A stretch of 64,000 nt of DNA from JBCBSK01 sp965250105 (GCA_965250105.1 OZ252290.1:2976001-3040000); one strand, 5' to 3'. Positions 44,007 through 54,293 are shown, counted from the stretch's first letter. The notes: generated by a model from the letters alone, not told the origin. Numbers and translations: made by a program.

Positions 44007-44663
44007 ATGACCCTTTCCCGACGCTTCTTCGTTTCGTCCGTCGCGGCCGCCGCGCCGGTGGTCGCCCTGGCGTCGATCGGCGCGACGATGCGGCCGGCCC
44101 GTGCCGAACAGATCGCCACCACGGCGCCGAGCCTGAATGACGAAGGGCTCTACGAACATGGCTGGTTCAGCGAGCGGGCCAGCGATCTCGGTGCCGCGCT
44201 CGACCGGGCGGCCGCCGAGGGCAAGCATCTCGCCATCTATCTCGAACAGCGCGGCTGTGGCGCCTGCCGCCAGATGCACCAGGTCAATCTCGCCCGGCAC
44301 GATATCGGCGCTTATGTCGACGAGAACTTTGTCAATGTGCAGGTAGATGTGAACGGTCGGCGCGAGATCGTCGACTTCGATGGCGATGTGTTGAGCGAGA
44401 ACGCGCTGGCCAATCGCTGGCGCGTGGTGGGCACGCCGACGGTGGTCTTCATCGATCCCGAAACGGCCGGCGGCGAACCGGGGCATCTGGCCCAGGTCAG
44501 CCGTATTCAGGGCTATCTGCCGCCCTTCGTCTTCCACACCTATTATGAATGGGTGCGCGACGGCCATCACAAGACGACCGGTTTCCGGACCTATGCCCGC
44601 GCCAAGTTCGACGAGCTGACCGCGCGCGGCATCGATATGGATGCCTGGACGGTCGGCAGCTGA
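44007..44663 (+). CDS. exported thioredoxin-fold protein (SoxW-like)
   Basis: A 218-residue protein with a twin-arginine-type signal (LSRRFFVSSVAAAAPVVALASIGATMRPARA). The mature part has a thioredoxin fold with the redox motif CGAC in YLEQRGCGACRQMHQVNL and the cis-Pro region GTPTVVFIDPE, much as in SoxW-type thioredoxins. It would act in the periplasm on disulfides. AGGAGG before ATG 44007 decides the start. No sox or cytochrome-maturation genes are near, so the partner is unknown. Confidence 0.85.
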   Translation: MTLSRRFFVSSVAAAAPVVALASIGATMRPARAEQIATTAPSLNDEGLYEHGWFSERASDLGAALDRAAAEGKHLAIYLEQRGCGACRQMHQVNLARHDIGAYVDENFVNVQVDVNGRREIVDFDGDVLSENALANRWRVVGTPTVVFIDPETAGGEPGHLAQVSRIQGYLPPFVFHTYYEWVRDGHHKTTGFRTYARAKFDELTARGIDMDAWTVGS

Positions 44664-44695
44664 TCGGCCGACGCTCGCCGTGCTAGCCTCGCGGC

Positions 44696-45331
44696 ATGTC
44701 GGATGGCCACCCCTTGCAAAACCGCGTCGCGCCGGACGCGCAATTGCTGCGCCTCTCGGTCCGGGGCCGATTCATGGGCAATCGCGGCGGGCGGTTCCAT
44801 GATCCGGCGACACAGTCCCTGTCGGCGCGGCGCTGGGCGTCGCGCGCCTGGATCATCTGCCGCCTGACCTTCAAGGACCGGCACCGACCGGTCTGGGAGG
44901 CGGGCTATACCGAACTCTTCTTTCTCGACGAGGTGACGGCGCTGGCCGCCGGCCACCGGCCCTGTTTCGAATGCCGGCGGTCGGAGGCGCGCGCCTTTCT
45001 CTCCGCATCCGGCGTGTCGCCGGCCCGGGCACCGATGCTCGATGCGCGCCTGCATGCCGAGCGTCTGACCGGGGCCAAAGGGCGCGACAAGAAACGTCAT
45101 GCCGCGCGTTGGGCCGGTCTGCCGGATGCAACGATGGTCGAGATCGACGGCGCGTTCTGGGCGGTGCGTGGCGGCGAGATCCTGTGCTGGACGCCCGAGG
45201 GCTATGCCGGGAAACGGCCACGACCTGTGTCGGGCGATGTCGCTGTGCTGACCCCGCCGACCACGATGACGGCCCTTGAGGGCGGCTATCGTCCGGTCTG
45301 GCATGACAGCGCATGGTCCGGCGACTTATAG
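44696..45331 (+). CDS. conserved hypothetical protein with HRPCFECRR motif (211 aa)
   Basis: A 211-residue cytosolic protein. Strongly patterned segments are LSVRGRFMGNRGGRFHDPATQSLSARRWASRAWIICRLTFKDRHR, YTELFFLDEVTALAAGHRPCFECRRSEARAFL and AVRGGEILCWTPEGYAGKRPRP. I recognise it as a conserved hypothetical seen in many alphaproteobacteria, but no function is known to me. The basic patches and the CFECR knuckle suggest nucleic-acid or metal binding; that is inference. A GNAT gene follows 7 bp after the stop, so the two form an operon. Confidence 0.8.
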   Translation: MSDGHPLQNRVAPDAQLLRLSVRGRFMGNRGGRFHDPATQSLSARRWASRAWIICRLTFKDRHRPVWEAGYTELFFLDEVTALAAGHRPCFECRRSEARAFLSASGVSPARAPMLDARLHAERLTGAKGRDKKRHAARWAGLPDATMVEIDGAFWAVRGGEILCWTPEGYAGKRPRPVSGDVAVLTPPTTMTALEGGYRPVWHDSAWSGDL

Positions 45332-45338
45332 GTAAGGG

Positions 45339-45803
45339 ATGTCCGACCCAGATCTGCGCCGCGCCGAGGTCGCTGATTGCCCGGCGCTCACCGACATTGC
45401 CCTCCGCGCCAAGGCCCATTGGGGCTATGACCGGGCCTTCATGGAGGCCTGCCGTGATGAGTTGGCGGTGACGCCCGAGACGCTGGCGCTCGGCGAGACC
45501 TGGCTGGCCGAGACCGTGGACGGCGTGGTCCTCGGTTTCGTCGACATCCGCTTCGAGGACGGGGTGGCGGAGGTCCATGCCGCCTTCGTCGATCCCGATC
45601 ACATGGGACGGCGCGTCGGCGCGCGACTCTGGTCAAAGGTCGAGGCAGTTGCGCGGCGCATGGGGGCTCGGCGCATCGGCATCGATTCCGATCCCAACGC
45701 CGTCGGCTTCTACCAGCGCATGGGCGCGGTCAGGACCGGGTCGGCACCGTCCGGCTCTATCGCGGGGCGCAGCCTGCCTAGGCTTGAAAAACGCACGGCT
45801 TAG
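45339..45803 (+). CDS. GNAT family N-acetyltransferase (second)
   Basis: A 154-residue single-domain acetyltransferase. The start MSDPDLRRAEVADCPALTDIALRAKAHWGYD and the acetyl-CoA-binding segment AFVDPDHMGRRVGARLWSKVEAVARRMGARRIGIDSDPNAVGFYQRMGAVRTG are standard for the family. Its acceptor is unknown. It is in an operon with the HRPCFECRR protein (7-bp gap). A dispersed repeat begins right after its stop. Confidence 0.9.
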   Translation: MSDPDLRRAEVADCPALTDIALRAKAHWGYDRAFMEACRDELAVTPETLALGETWLAETVDGVVLGFVDIRFEDGVAEVHAAFVDPDHMGRRVGARLWSKVEAVARRMGARRIGIDSDPNAVGFYQRMGAVRTGSAPSGSIAGRSLPRLEKRTA

Positions 45804-45960
45804 CGGGCTGTTGAAAGAGGCCCTGCGATCGTTGCCCATCCTTTGAGACACTCGGGTCGCTCGCCCTCGGGATGAGGAGCATCAAAAGGTTGGCCCTCAC
45901 CCTGAGGAGGCCAGCAGGGCCGCCTCGAAGGGGCATGCGTCTTTTCGGCAGCCTGCTAGA
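45804..45960 (+). repeat. dispersed intergenic repeat type B, copy 1
   Basis: A segment of about 155 bp with the recognisable lines GCCCATCCTTTGAGAC, GCTCGCCCTCGGGATGAGGA and CCTGAGGA. A second copy lies inverted at about 54022-54176. It resembles the 'cctcatcctgaggag' repeats frequent between rhizobial genes. No coding potential is seen. Confidence 0.75.
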
Positions 45961-46095
45961 CAGTCGATGCCGTCAGGGCGGGTCGTTAACCCCCCGTTAC
46001 CCAAATCGCTTCAGTCTTAGGTAACGGAGCAGTCCGTGCCGCGACTGGCGCGGGCGGGACGCTCTCGGTCCGAGAGACGACAGCCGGAGGGTGCG

Positions 46096-46491
46096 ATGGC
46101 CGAATGGCATGCCTTTTTGTTCGAGGGCCGCAATTGGCGGGTCCGTGAAGATCATGCCGGCGCCACCAAGGGCCGGGTCGGCTTCTACACCTGGCGCTTC
46201 GTGAACGCGGCTTCGCGCGAGGAGGCCGAGGCGGTTGCCCGGCAGGACGTGGAGGTGGCCGCCCGCGACCGGCTCGATCCGTCCGACAAGGCCGATCTCG
46301 TCGCCACCTATGAGGGCGTCCGCGTGGCCGATCCCGACGTCGCCGAATTCGCCGACGGCCTGAGGGGCACGGGCTTCGTGCTCTATCCCGAAAAGGCTTT
46401 CGTGTCGGAACTCGTCAACGCCTTCGAGGGCCTGTCGCGGCGCTGGTCGGGACGCGACAAGGATCGTGGCGACGGCGCGGTCGCGGCCTGA
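46096..46491 (+). CDS. hypothetical protein (131 aa)
   Basis: A 131-residue protein without signal or membrane segment: MAEWHAFLFEGRNWRVREDHAGATKGRVGFYTWRFVNAASREEAEAVARQDVEVAARDRLDPSDKADL.. The first half looks like a small alpha/beta domain with aromatic residues, the second half is helical and charged. GGAGGG before ATG 46096 supports the start. I do not recognise the family. It is followed 88 bp later by the PhzF gene in the same direction. Confidence 0.65.
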   Translation: MAEWHAFLFEGRNWRVREDHAGATKGRVGFYTWRFVNAASREEAEAVARQDVEVAARDRLDPSDKADLVATYEGVRVADPDVAEFADGLRGTGFVLYPEKAFVSELVNAFEGLSRRWSGRDKDRGDGAVAA

Positions 46492-46579
46492 CGCCCGACC
46501 GCTCCGCCATTGGCGGCCGGCTGCTTGACGGGCCGGGCGCAATCCCCGACAAGGCGCGCGCAACCATTTCGGGGGTCTC

Positions 46580-47482
46580 ATGCCGCGCCGCTTCGCCGTT
46601 CTCGACGTCTTCACCACGAGCTCGCTCGAAGGCAATCCGCTCGCCGTCGTGACCGACGCCGACGATTTGTCGACCGAGGCGATGCAGCAGATCGCCGGCC
46701 AGTTCAACCTGTCGGAGACGATCTTCGTCTGCCGCTCGGAGAATGAACGCCACACCGCGAAGGTCCGCATCTTCACGCCGACCCATGAACTGCCCTTCGC
46801 CGGCCATCCGACGGTGGGCTGCGCGATCTTCCTGGCCCAGGCGCGCTGGCCCGGCGACGGCGAGCGCGAGGGCATCGTGGTGCTGGAAGAAGGCATCGGC
46901 CCGGTGCGCGCCGGCGTCCGCCTGACCGGCAGCGAGGCCTATGCCGAGTTCGACGCACCGAAGCTGCCCGCCGCCATGGCCGTGAGCGAGGATATCGACC
47001 TCAGCGCCGCCGCCCTCGGGCTGACGCCGCGCGAGATCGGTTTCGAAAACCACAAACCGACCCGCTATGGCTTCGCCGGCGGCGCCTCCTTCGACTTCGT
47101 GCCGGTGCGCGACATGGGCGTGCTGAAGCGGATCGCCGTCGACCGCCGTACCTTCGACAAGGCGTTCGGCGAGACCGGCCATGCCTATGTCTATTGCCGC
47201 CAGACGCTGTCGGTCGAACACGCCTTTCACGCCCGCTCGTTCGCGCCGGGCGCCGGCATCGACGAGGACCCCGCGACCGGGTCGGCGGTGGCGGCGCTTG
47301 CCGGCCCGATCCTGCAATTCGACCAGCCGGTGGCCGGCGCCTATGACTATATCATCGAACAGGGCGACATCATGGGGCGTCCGAGCCGCATCCGGCTCGA
47401 AATCGATGTCGATGGCGGGCTGCACGCCATCCGCATCGGCGGCCATGCCGTGCTGACGGCGGAAGGCATGCTGCACGTCTGA
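46580..47482 (+). CDS. PhzF family isomerase-like protein
   Basis: A 300-residue protein of the PhzF/diaminopimelate-epimerase fold. It has RRFAVLDVFTTSSLEGNPLAVV at the start, NLSETIFVCR with the catalytic-region Glu, RIFTPTHELPFAGHPTVGCAIFL and GIDEDPATGSAVAALAG, all typical. Outside phenazine clusters such proteins are usually of unknown substrate; no phenazine genes are near. Length is normal and the frame is intact. Confidence 0.92.
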   Translation: MPRRFAVLDVFTTSSLEGNPLAVVTDADDLSTEAMQQIAGQFNLSETIFVCRSENERHTAKVRIFTPTHELPFAGHPTVGCAIFLAQARWPGDGEREGIVVLEEGIGPVRAGVRLTGSEAYAEFDAPKLPAAMAVSEDIDLSAAALGLTPREIGFENHKPTRYGFAGGASFDFVPVRDMGVLKRIAVDRRTFDKAFGETGHAYVYCRQTLSVEHAFHARSFAPGAGIDEDPATGSAVAALAGPILQFDQPVAGAYDYIIEQGDIMGRPSRIRLEIDVDGGLHAIRIGGHAVLTAEGMLHV

Positions 47483-47546
47483 ACTGCCGATGCCCCGCGC
47501 CGGCGCGCGGGGCGTGACGGGGTCGAGGCGGGACCTTTCGGCCCGG

Positions 47547-48191
47547 TCAGCCGCGCAGGAACCGCTCGACGACCAGGGCGACGGCCAGCCCGTAGAGCCC
47601 GTGGCCGATCAGCGACATCCAGGTCAAGGTGCCCCAGTTCAGCATGAAGGGCATGCCGGCGAGCGAGACGAAGACGCCGAGCGCCAGGATCCAGGTGCCG
47701 ACCCCGAGCATCAGGCCGTTGCCATAGGCCCGTCCCGCCGACAGCCGGTCCGACAGCCAGGCGAAGGCGACGATGTTCAGGCCGAGAAAGGTGCCGACCG
47801 GATTGACCACCGCCGGGCCCGCCCAGTCGACAGACATCAGCGCGATGAAACCAAGCATGGCGAACCAGACGAGATGGCGGGCCAGCGGCACGGCGCGATC
47901 GACGACCCGCGTCATCACGAGATAGCCAAGCGGGTAGAAGACGAGGCCGGTGGCATAGTGCAGCGCGCTCGCCGTGCCGGCGCTGATCGGCAGGCCGAGG
48001 AAATTGGCGAACAGGCCGCGGATCAGGCCGGTAGGCTGCAGCGGGCCGCCCATGACGAGCGGCGCGATCTGGGTCGCGAAGATCTCCCACACCAGCAAGC
48101 CGGCCAGTCCGGCCGCGCCGATCACGGCAGCGGTCTTCAGCATGCTGTCGCGGTCGGCCGGCCGGATGTCGGCCATGTCGGTCACGGTCAT
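47547..48191 (-). CDS. multi-pass membrane protein of unknown function (214 aa)
   Basis: A 214-residue protein with a short hydrophilic start and about six membrane segments (TAAVIGAAGLAGLLVWEIFATQIAPLV, LFANFLGLPISAGTASALHYATGLVFYPLGYLVM, VWFAMLGFIALMSVDWAGPAVV and others). The block GTFLGLNIVAFAWLSDRLSAGRAYGNGLMLG and conserved Asp/Trp inside membranes suggest a real conserved family, but I know no function. It is convergent with PhzF and lies downstream of a bidirectional terminator. Confidence 0.7.
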   Translation of the reverse strand: MTVTDMADIRPADRDSMLKTAAVIGAAGLAGLLVWEIFATQIAPLVMGGPLQPTGLIRGLFANFLGLPISAGTASALHYATGLVFYPLGYLVMTRVVDRAVPLARHLVWFAMLGFIALMSVDWAGPAVVNPVGTFLGLNIVAFAWLSDRLSAGRAYGNGLMLGVGTWILALGVFVSLAGMPFMLNWGTLTWMSLIGHGLYGLAVALVVERFLRG

Positions 48192-48432
48192 TGTCAGTCC
48201 TCCAAGGCAAGCACGGGGCCGTTGGCACCAGCGCGCGAAAAGCGGCGATCGAGGGCGGGCAAGATGTCCGCCCCCGGCGATGCACGGGACGTGGTCGGCG
48301 GTTCGCCGGACCGCAACCGGATTTCACGACAATCTCACGCAGCGGTTATCGATTTGCATATCTATTGTGTGAAATGACACGCCTGAGCAGTCCGCGTGGC
48401 GTGAGATCGATGGCCTCGCGACCTGAAACGAC

Positions 48433-48459
48433 AAAAGGGGGCCGCGACGGCCCCCTTTT
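48433..48459. terminator. bidirectional rho-independent terminator
   Basis: A perfect 11-bp stem (48433-48443 with 48449-48459, loop GCGAC) flanked by AAAA and TTTT, so it works on both strands. It lies downstream of the small secreted protein gene at 48625-48891. Confidence 0.85.
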
Positions 48460-48506
48460 CCGAGATTGATTTTTTGCGGAGATGCGCGCCGGAACCGGCG
48501 CGCATC

Positions 48507-48575
48507 CAGAGCAATTTCAGCGAAAGCGGGGACCGTTCGGGTGAGCCAAATCGGGTCCGGAATTGTGTAAAATCA
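48507..48575 (+). repeat. dispersed intergenic repeat type A, copy 2
   Basis: Starts with AGAGCAATTTCAGCGAAA and contains GTCCGGAATTG. It matches copy 1 (15892-15970) along about 60 bp in the same orientation. Confidence 0.65.
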
Positions 48576-48624
48576 GGAGGCTAGGGCGCATCCAGTTAGC
48601 CGTTGCTCACTGGATGCGCTTCTG

Positions 48625-48891
48625 TCAGCTCGAAATGCCGAGCGCGTCCATCACCGGCTGGATCGTCGCCTGGCAGCCTTCCTCGTCGCCGGCGGACAAT
48701 TGCGCCTGGGCTTCCATGAGGCTCGAATTGATCTGCGACAGTTCCTCGCCCGACACATTGGCCGTCTGCAGGGCCGCCTCCACCTGTTGCAGATAGGTGG
48801 CGCAGTCCTGGGCCGCGGCCGGCAGGGCGAAAGACAAGATCAACGCCGCGCCGGCGGCGAGGCCCAAGGTTCGAAGAATAGGCATTGTCAT
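48625..48891 (-). CDS. small secreted protein (88 aa)
   Basis: An 88-residue precursor with a clear Sec signal peptide (ILRTLGLAAGAALILSFALPAAAQ|DCATYLQQVEAAL). The mature part of about 60 residues is helical, acidic and Gln/Glu-rich with two cysteines (Cys near the mature N-terminus and in EEGCQATI) that may form a disulfide. It would act in the periplasm; I know no family or function. A bidirectional terminator lies downstream. GGGAGT precedes the start, which could also be the second Met. Confidence 0.7.
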   Translation of the reverse strand: MTMPILRTLGLAAGAALILSFALPAAAQDCATYLQQVEAALQTANVSGEELSQINSSLMEAQAQLSAGDEEGCQATIQPVMDALGISS

Positions 48892-49283
48892 CGTAGAACT
48901 CCCTCTCTGTCATGACGCTATGCCGAAGCAGGTTCTGCCCGGCCCGACGATGTGGCCTCCCGCATCCGGCGGCGATGGGGTTCGAGCGGGGCGATTAAGA
49001 GGCGTTTCGGGCGTGATGGCCGCCCGCGCGAGGCTTCTGGGCGGCGGCATGGACCTCCCGTGGCGATCCTGGGGCCGTCTCCGATCCGCGCCATGATTGG
49101 CATTGTCGCCGACGCCTTGCGTGTCCGCGCCGCTGGCTGTAACACTTGATGACTGCCGGACAAGGCGCGGCTCCTAAGGTCACGTTAACCCTGCGGGCAC
49201 AGAATTCATGGCGGCCTCTGCCGGCGAACCGCCGGTCAGTATCGGGGACACCGGGTCCGGGCCGCTTTTGGGAGAAGACGGCT
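48892..49283. other. promoter region of the leuA transcript and of the small secreted protein gene
   Basis: About 390 bp without a supported gene between divergent units. It leads into the leader-peptide frame at 49284 and should contain the leuA promoter, which I cannot place by sequence alone. Confidence 0.35.
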
Positions 49284-49409
49284 ATGGCGATCGATCGCCA
49301 AGCACAGGCTGACGGCTTTGGCGTCGCGACCGTTACGGCCGGTCGGGCGCGCGTCGCGCCTTTGGCGCCGGCCGCTATCGGTGCGCTTCTTCTCCTTATC
49401 AGCCCCTGA
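49284..49409 (+). CDS. probable leuA leader peptide (leucine attenuation)
   Basis: A 41-codon frame ending in GALLLLISP. It has a good Shine-Dalgarno (GGAGAAG, 49270-49276) 7 bases before ATG 49284. Four adjacent leucine codons (CTT CTT CTC CTT), three of them the CTT codon that is uncommon in this GC-rich window, stand just before the stop. The next gene, starting 128 bp downstream, is leuA, the first enzyme of leucine synthesis. Stalling at these codons when charged tRNA-Leu is scarce would prevent a terminator from forming. CACC..TCCG and CGGA..GGTG segments at about 49409-49440 may form part of the terminator/antiterminator. The peptide itself need not have a function. Confidence 0.65.
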   Translation: MAIDRQAQADGFGVATVTAGRARVAPLAPAAIGALLLLISP

Positions 49410-49536
49410 TCACCGGCGGTCCGGAGCGCGGACGGGTGTTCAGGGGAGACAGCGACGATTTCCCGACACTTCCGCGACAGCCCGCGCCGGCCAAACCGAC
49501 CCTGAAACCGGGCGATGAACCATCAGGACGCTACCG

Positions 49537-51111
<1,575 letters not shown>

Positions 51112-51138
51112 CCGGCGGGCGGGTTGTTCGGTCCGGCG

Positions 51139-51171
51139 CGGGAGGCAAGCGCCGATTTCGCTTGCCTCCCG
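51139..51171 (+). terminator. strong stem-loop after leuA (terminator-like, no U-run)
   Basis: A perfect 13-bp stem (51139-51151 with 51159-51171, loop CCGATTT), 28 bp after the leuA stop. It has no T-run, so it may protect the mRNA 3' end or need Rho. Confidence 0.55.
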
Positions 51172-51384
51172 GTGCGCCGGTGACGACAATCGGCTGATCT
51201 CGAACCGGAATTCATCGCGGTGGATGTCGTTCTCGGCCGGTCGCCCGGCTCGCCACACTGCAAGATCCACTGGTGGTGGCCGCCGCCGGCGCTTGGCTGA
51301 TATGGGTCCGGCGGCGCCGGACCATGCCAAACCGCTGGAGAAACCCGCGCCGGGAGCGGCGTGGGTGCAGCTGTCTTATTGAAA

Positions 51385-51436
51385 CAGATCATCTTTTCGA
51401 GCCTGGATCGAGGCGGTCCGAGCTCGAGATGATCTG
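51385..51436. promoter_or_regulatory. inverted repeat upstream of the dioxygenase gene
   Basis: CAGATCATCT (51385-51394) and its reverse complement AGATGATCTG (51427-51436) with a 32-nt spacer, and with further complementarity inside (CGAGC with GCTCG). It lies 28-79 bp before the start at 51464 and may be an operator or an mRNA leader hairpin. Confidence 0.5.
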
Positions 51437-51463
51437 GCCACCATAGTCCGGATAACACGACCC

Positions 51464-52591
51464 ATGCTGACCGCAGATCTGCGCGCGGAGACGCGCACCC
51501 TTCACGTCGCCTGGCCGACTGGCGAGAGCGCCGATTTCCCCTTCATCTGGCTCCGGGACAATTGTCCCACGGGCTTTCACCCGCAGACCTTCGAGCGCGA
51601 ATTCGACCTGATGAGCGTCGCGCCCGATATCGCCCCCGAAACCGCCCAGGTGTCGGGCGACATGATCGAAATCGTCTGGCCGCCGGCCGGCACGGCGGAA
51701 AGCCATGTCAGCCGCTTCGCCGCCGATTGGCTCAAGAACCACCGGCCGGGCCGCCGCCGCCCCGATCCGGCCGCGATCGCGCCGGTGGTCTGGCGCGGCG
51801 ATCTCGCGCCGGCCGCCATTCCGCGCGTCCGCGCCGATGACATCCTGACATCGGACCAGGCGCTGAAGGATTGGCTTATCGCGACCAAGCGGATCGGATT
51901 CTCGATTGTCGAGGGGCTAGCCGACACTGTCGAAGCCGGGATGGACGTGGCGCGCCGCGTCGGCTTCCTGCGCGAGACCAATTTCGGCGTCGAATTCGAC
52001 GTCGTCTCGAAGCCCGATCCCAACAATCTCGCCTACACCTCGCACCGGCTGCCGCTGCATACCGATCTGACCAATCAGGAATTGCCGCCGGGCTTTCAGT
52101 TCCTGCATTGCCTGGCCAATGAGGCGGAGGGCGGCGGGTCGCTGTTCTCGGACGGCTATGCCATCGCCGAGGACATCCGCCGCAGCGATCCGGACGCGTT
52201 CGCGCTCCTGTCCGAGGTCGAGATCCCGTTCCGCTTCCACGATTCGGGTTTCGATATCAGACGGCGCAAGACGGTCATCCGGCTCGAGGACGACGCGGTC
52301 GCGGAAGTCCATTTCAACGCCCATCTCGCCGACATTCTCGACCTGCCGGCCGAGCGCCAGGCCGACTATTACCGGGCCTATCGGCTGTTCATGTCGATGA
52401 GCCGGGACGATGCGTATATCGTCACGCTCAAGCTCAGGGGCGGCGAGATGGTGGTGTTCGACAATCGCCGCGTGCTGCATGGCCGCGACGCCTTCGACCC
52501 CTCGACCGGCTTCCGCCATCTGCACGGCTGCTATGTCGATCGCGGCGAGTTCGACAGCCGGATCCGGGTTCTGTCGCGCACCGGCGGCTGA
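51464..52591 (+). CDS. gamma-butyrobetaine dioxygenase-like (TauD/TfdA superfamily with DUF971 N-domain)
   Basis: A 375-residue Fe(II)/2-oxoglutarate oxygenase. The N-terminal domain (about 8-90; VAWPTGESADFPFIWLRDNCP) is the zinc-binding DUF971 type found in gamma-butyrobetaine and trimethyllysine hydroxylases. The TauD domain has the iron-binding HTD (RLPLHTDLTNQELPPGFQFLHCL), VVFDNRRVLHGRDAF with the distal His, and RHLHGCYVDRGEF with the 2-oxoglutarate-binding Arg. It likely hydroxylates gamma-butyrobetaine or a similar betaine. The gene stands alone; no carnitine genes are near. Confidence 0.9.
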   Translation: MLTADLRAETRTLHVAWPTGESADFPFIWLRDNCPTGFHPQTFEREFDLMSVAPDIAPETAQVSGDMIEIVWPPAGTAESHVSRFAADWLKNHRPGRRRPDPAAIAPVVWRGDLAPAAIPRVRADDILTSDQALKDWLIATKRIGFSIVEGLADTVEAGMDVARRVGFLRETNFGVEFDVVSKPDPNNLAYTSHRLPLHTDLTNQELPPGFQFLHCLANEAEGGGSLFSDGYAIAEDIRRSDPDAFALLSEVEIPFRFHDSGFDIRRRKTVIRLEDDAVAEVHFNAHLADILDLPAERQADYYRAYRLFMSMSRDDAYIVTLKLRGGEMVVFDNRRVLHGRDAFDPSTGFRHLHGCYVDRGEFDSRIRVLSRTGG

Positions 52592-52657
52592 CGGTATCGG
52601 CTCCTTATCATCCCGCGCCGGGACCGGCGCGGGATGATCGTCGACGACAGCTACGCT

Positions 52658-53461
52658 TCAACTCGGAAACGGGTAGGGCCCGGCATGGCGCTCGACATAG
52701 GCCTGATGGGTCACGAGGCCGGTCTCCGGCGTATAGCGGTGTACCAGGAAGGCCGGCGGTTCCATGACGAAATGCGGTCGTGGCTCGGGGCGCAGGTCGA
52801 GCGCCACCTGATGGCCGGTGGCCGGCGCGATCTGCGCGATCGTGCCGGCGAAACGCGTCTGGATCGGCCGGTGATGGTGGCCGCACAGCACCCGCTCGAT
52901 CTGCGGATTGGCCCGGACGATCTCGGCGAAGCGCTCGCGCCCGTCGAGCAGCGCGATCGCGTCCATGAAGCCGATGCCGCAATCGAAGGGCGGATGATGC
53001 ATGATGATCATCGCCGGGCGGTCGGTGTCCTCGGCGAGCTTCGCCTCCAGCCAGTCGAGCCGCTCGTCGCACAATTCGCCGGCGTCCGAGCCCGGGATCG
53101 TGGTGTCGAGCGCGATGATGCGCACCGCATGGGTCTCGATGGCATATTGCACGAAGACGTCGTGTTCCGGCGCGAAGGCCCAGCCGGCGAAGGCGACGCG
53201 GAATTCCTCGCGCGTGTCGTGATTACCAGGAATGGCATAGACGGGCGTGGTCAGCCGGCCGAGTGCGGCGACCGCCGTCTCATATTCCTCGGCCGTGCCG
53301 AGATCGGTCAGATCGCCCGACACGATGACGCATTCGGGCGCCGGATCGAGCGCCAGGACGGCATCCACCGCGCGCTCCAGAAGCATATTGGTTTCCGCGA
53401 CCCGGTAGCAGGCGGTGCCGGCGGGCGTGGCGTGCAGGTCCGACAGATGCGCGATGAGCAT
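52658..53461 (-). CDS. calcineurin-like phosphodiesterase (CpdA/GpdQ-like)
   Basis: A 267-residue metallophosphoesterase of usual length. Metal-binding motifs in order: LIAHLSDLH (D-x-H), VIVSGDLTD (GD), AIPGNHDTREEF (GNHD), IMHHPPFD (H) and VLCGHHHRPIQ (GHxH). It would hydrolyse cyclic nucleotides or glycerophosphodiesters in the cytoplasm. AGGAGA just before ATG 53461 decides the start; the longer frame continues upstream without family sequence. It is convergent with the dioxygenase gene. Confidence 0.92.
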   Translation of the reverse strand: MLIAHLSDLHATPAGTACYRVAETNMLLERAVDAVLALDPAPECVIVSGDLTDLGTAEEYETAVAALGRLTTPVYAIPGNHDTREEFRVAFAGWAFAPEHDVFVQYAIETHAVRIIALDTTIPGSDAGELCDERLDWLEAKLAEDTDRPAMIIMHHPPFDCGIGFMDAIALLDGRERFAEIVRANPQIERVLCGHHHRPIQTRFAGTIAQIAPATGHQVALDLRPEPRPHFVMEPPAFLVHRYTPETGLVTHQAYVERHAGPYPFPS

Positions 53462-53746
53462 GGCGGGTCTCCTTGGGCGCCGCGGCCCGCGGCGCGCTTG
53501 GCGGGTGATCGCGACCGCCATCGGGACGGGCGCGCGGGGCGCGGCCGGGGTGCCGCACGCGCCTTGATTGGCACAGGATGGCGGCGTGGCCAATCCCGTT
53601 CTCGATAGGCCGCAACGCTGCGATCAAACGTGACATCATCGTCACGGCATCGTGGCTGGCCCGCCGGATTGACTTCTGGACTTCGCGCGGCCGCATTGGT
53701 ATAGCACCGCCTTTCGACGGTCGGCCCCTCCGGGTCGCGGCGTCGA

Positions 53747-53822
<76 letters not shown>

Positions 53823-54021
53823 TTTTCCGCCTCGCGACCAATTCGCTTCACTCATGGTCTCCGGCGGTGCGGGCGAAAGCTGGGACCGCGGTCGCGATCT
53901 TGCTTCGGCTCGAACTTACAGTTCTCACCTCCCCCTTTTTTGTTCACGACCGGTTCGCGTCGCGCGCGGTCTCAGGCGGGCCGGGCCGTTGTCCGGATCT
54001 GCGGTCGCGGGTCGGGTTTCG

Positions 54022-54176
54022 CTTGGCAGGCTGTTGAGATGGAGCCTGACCCTTCGAGACGGCCCTACGGGCTTCCTCAGGGGTAGGCCAAGCGTTTGAT
54101 TGTCCTCATCCCGAGGGCGAGCGTCTCAAAGGATGGGCGACGGTCGCGGGGGCCTTCTTCAAAGTCTGCTAGAAGG
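54022..54176 (-). repeat. dispersed intergenic repeat type B, copy 2 (inverted)
   Basis: Reverse complement reads GCCCATCCTTTGAGAC..GCTCGCCCTCGGGATGAGGA..CCTGAGGA, matching copy 1 (45804-45960) along most of its length. It lies between tRNA-Lys and tRNA-Gln. No gene is supported in 53823-54218. Confidence 0.75.
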
Positions 54177-54218
54177 ATGTCCGTCGCCCGCCGTTATCGG
54201 CTTCCGAACGGCTCGGCT

Positions 54219-54293
54219 GGCTGGGGCGGCTGGATTCGAACCAGCGAATGGCGGTACCAAAAACCGCTGCCTTACCACTTGGCTACGCCCCAA
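54219..54293 (-). tRNA. tRNA-Gln (TTG)
   Basis: A 75-nt cloverleaf on the minus strand with encoded CCA (54219-54221). Acceptor stem TGGGGCG/CGCCCCA, discriminator G, anticodon stem GCGGT/ACCGC with loop TTTTGGT (anticodon TTG), T arm GCTGG-TTCGAAT-CCAGC. The U-A-less T1-A72 start of the acceptor is typical of tRNA-Gln. Confidence 0.97.

Noticed and set aside
46580..47482. PhzF as evidence of a phenazine or other secondary-metabolite cluster
   Set aside because: No other biosynthetic genes surround it; isolated PhzF-like genes are common.
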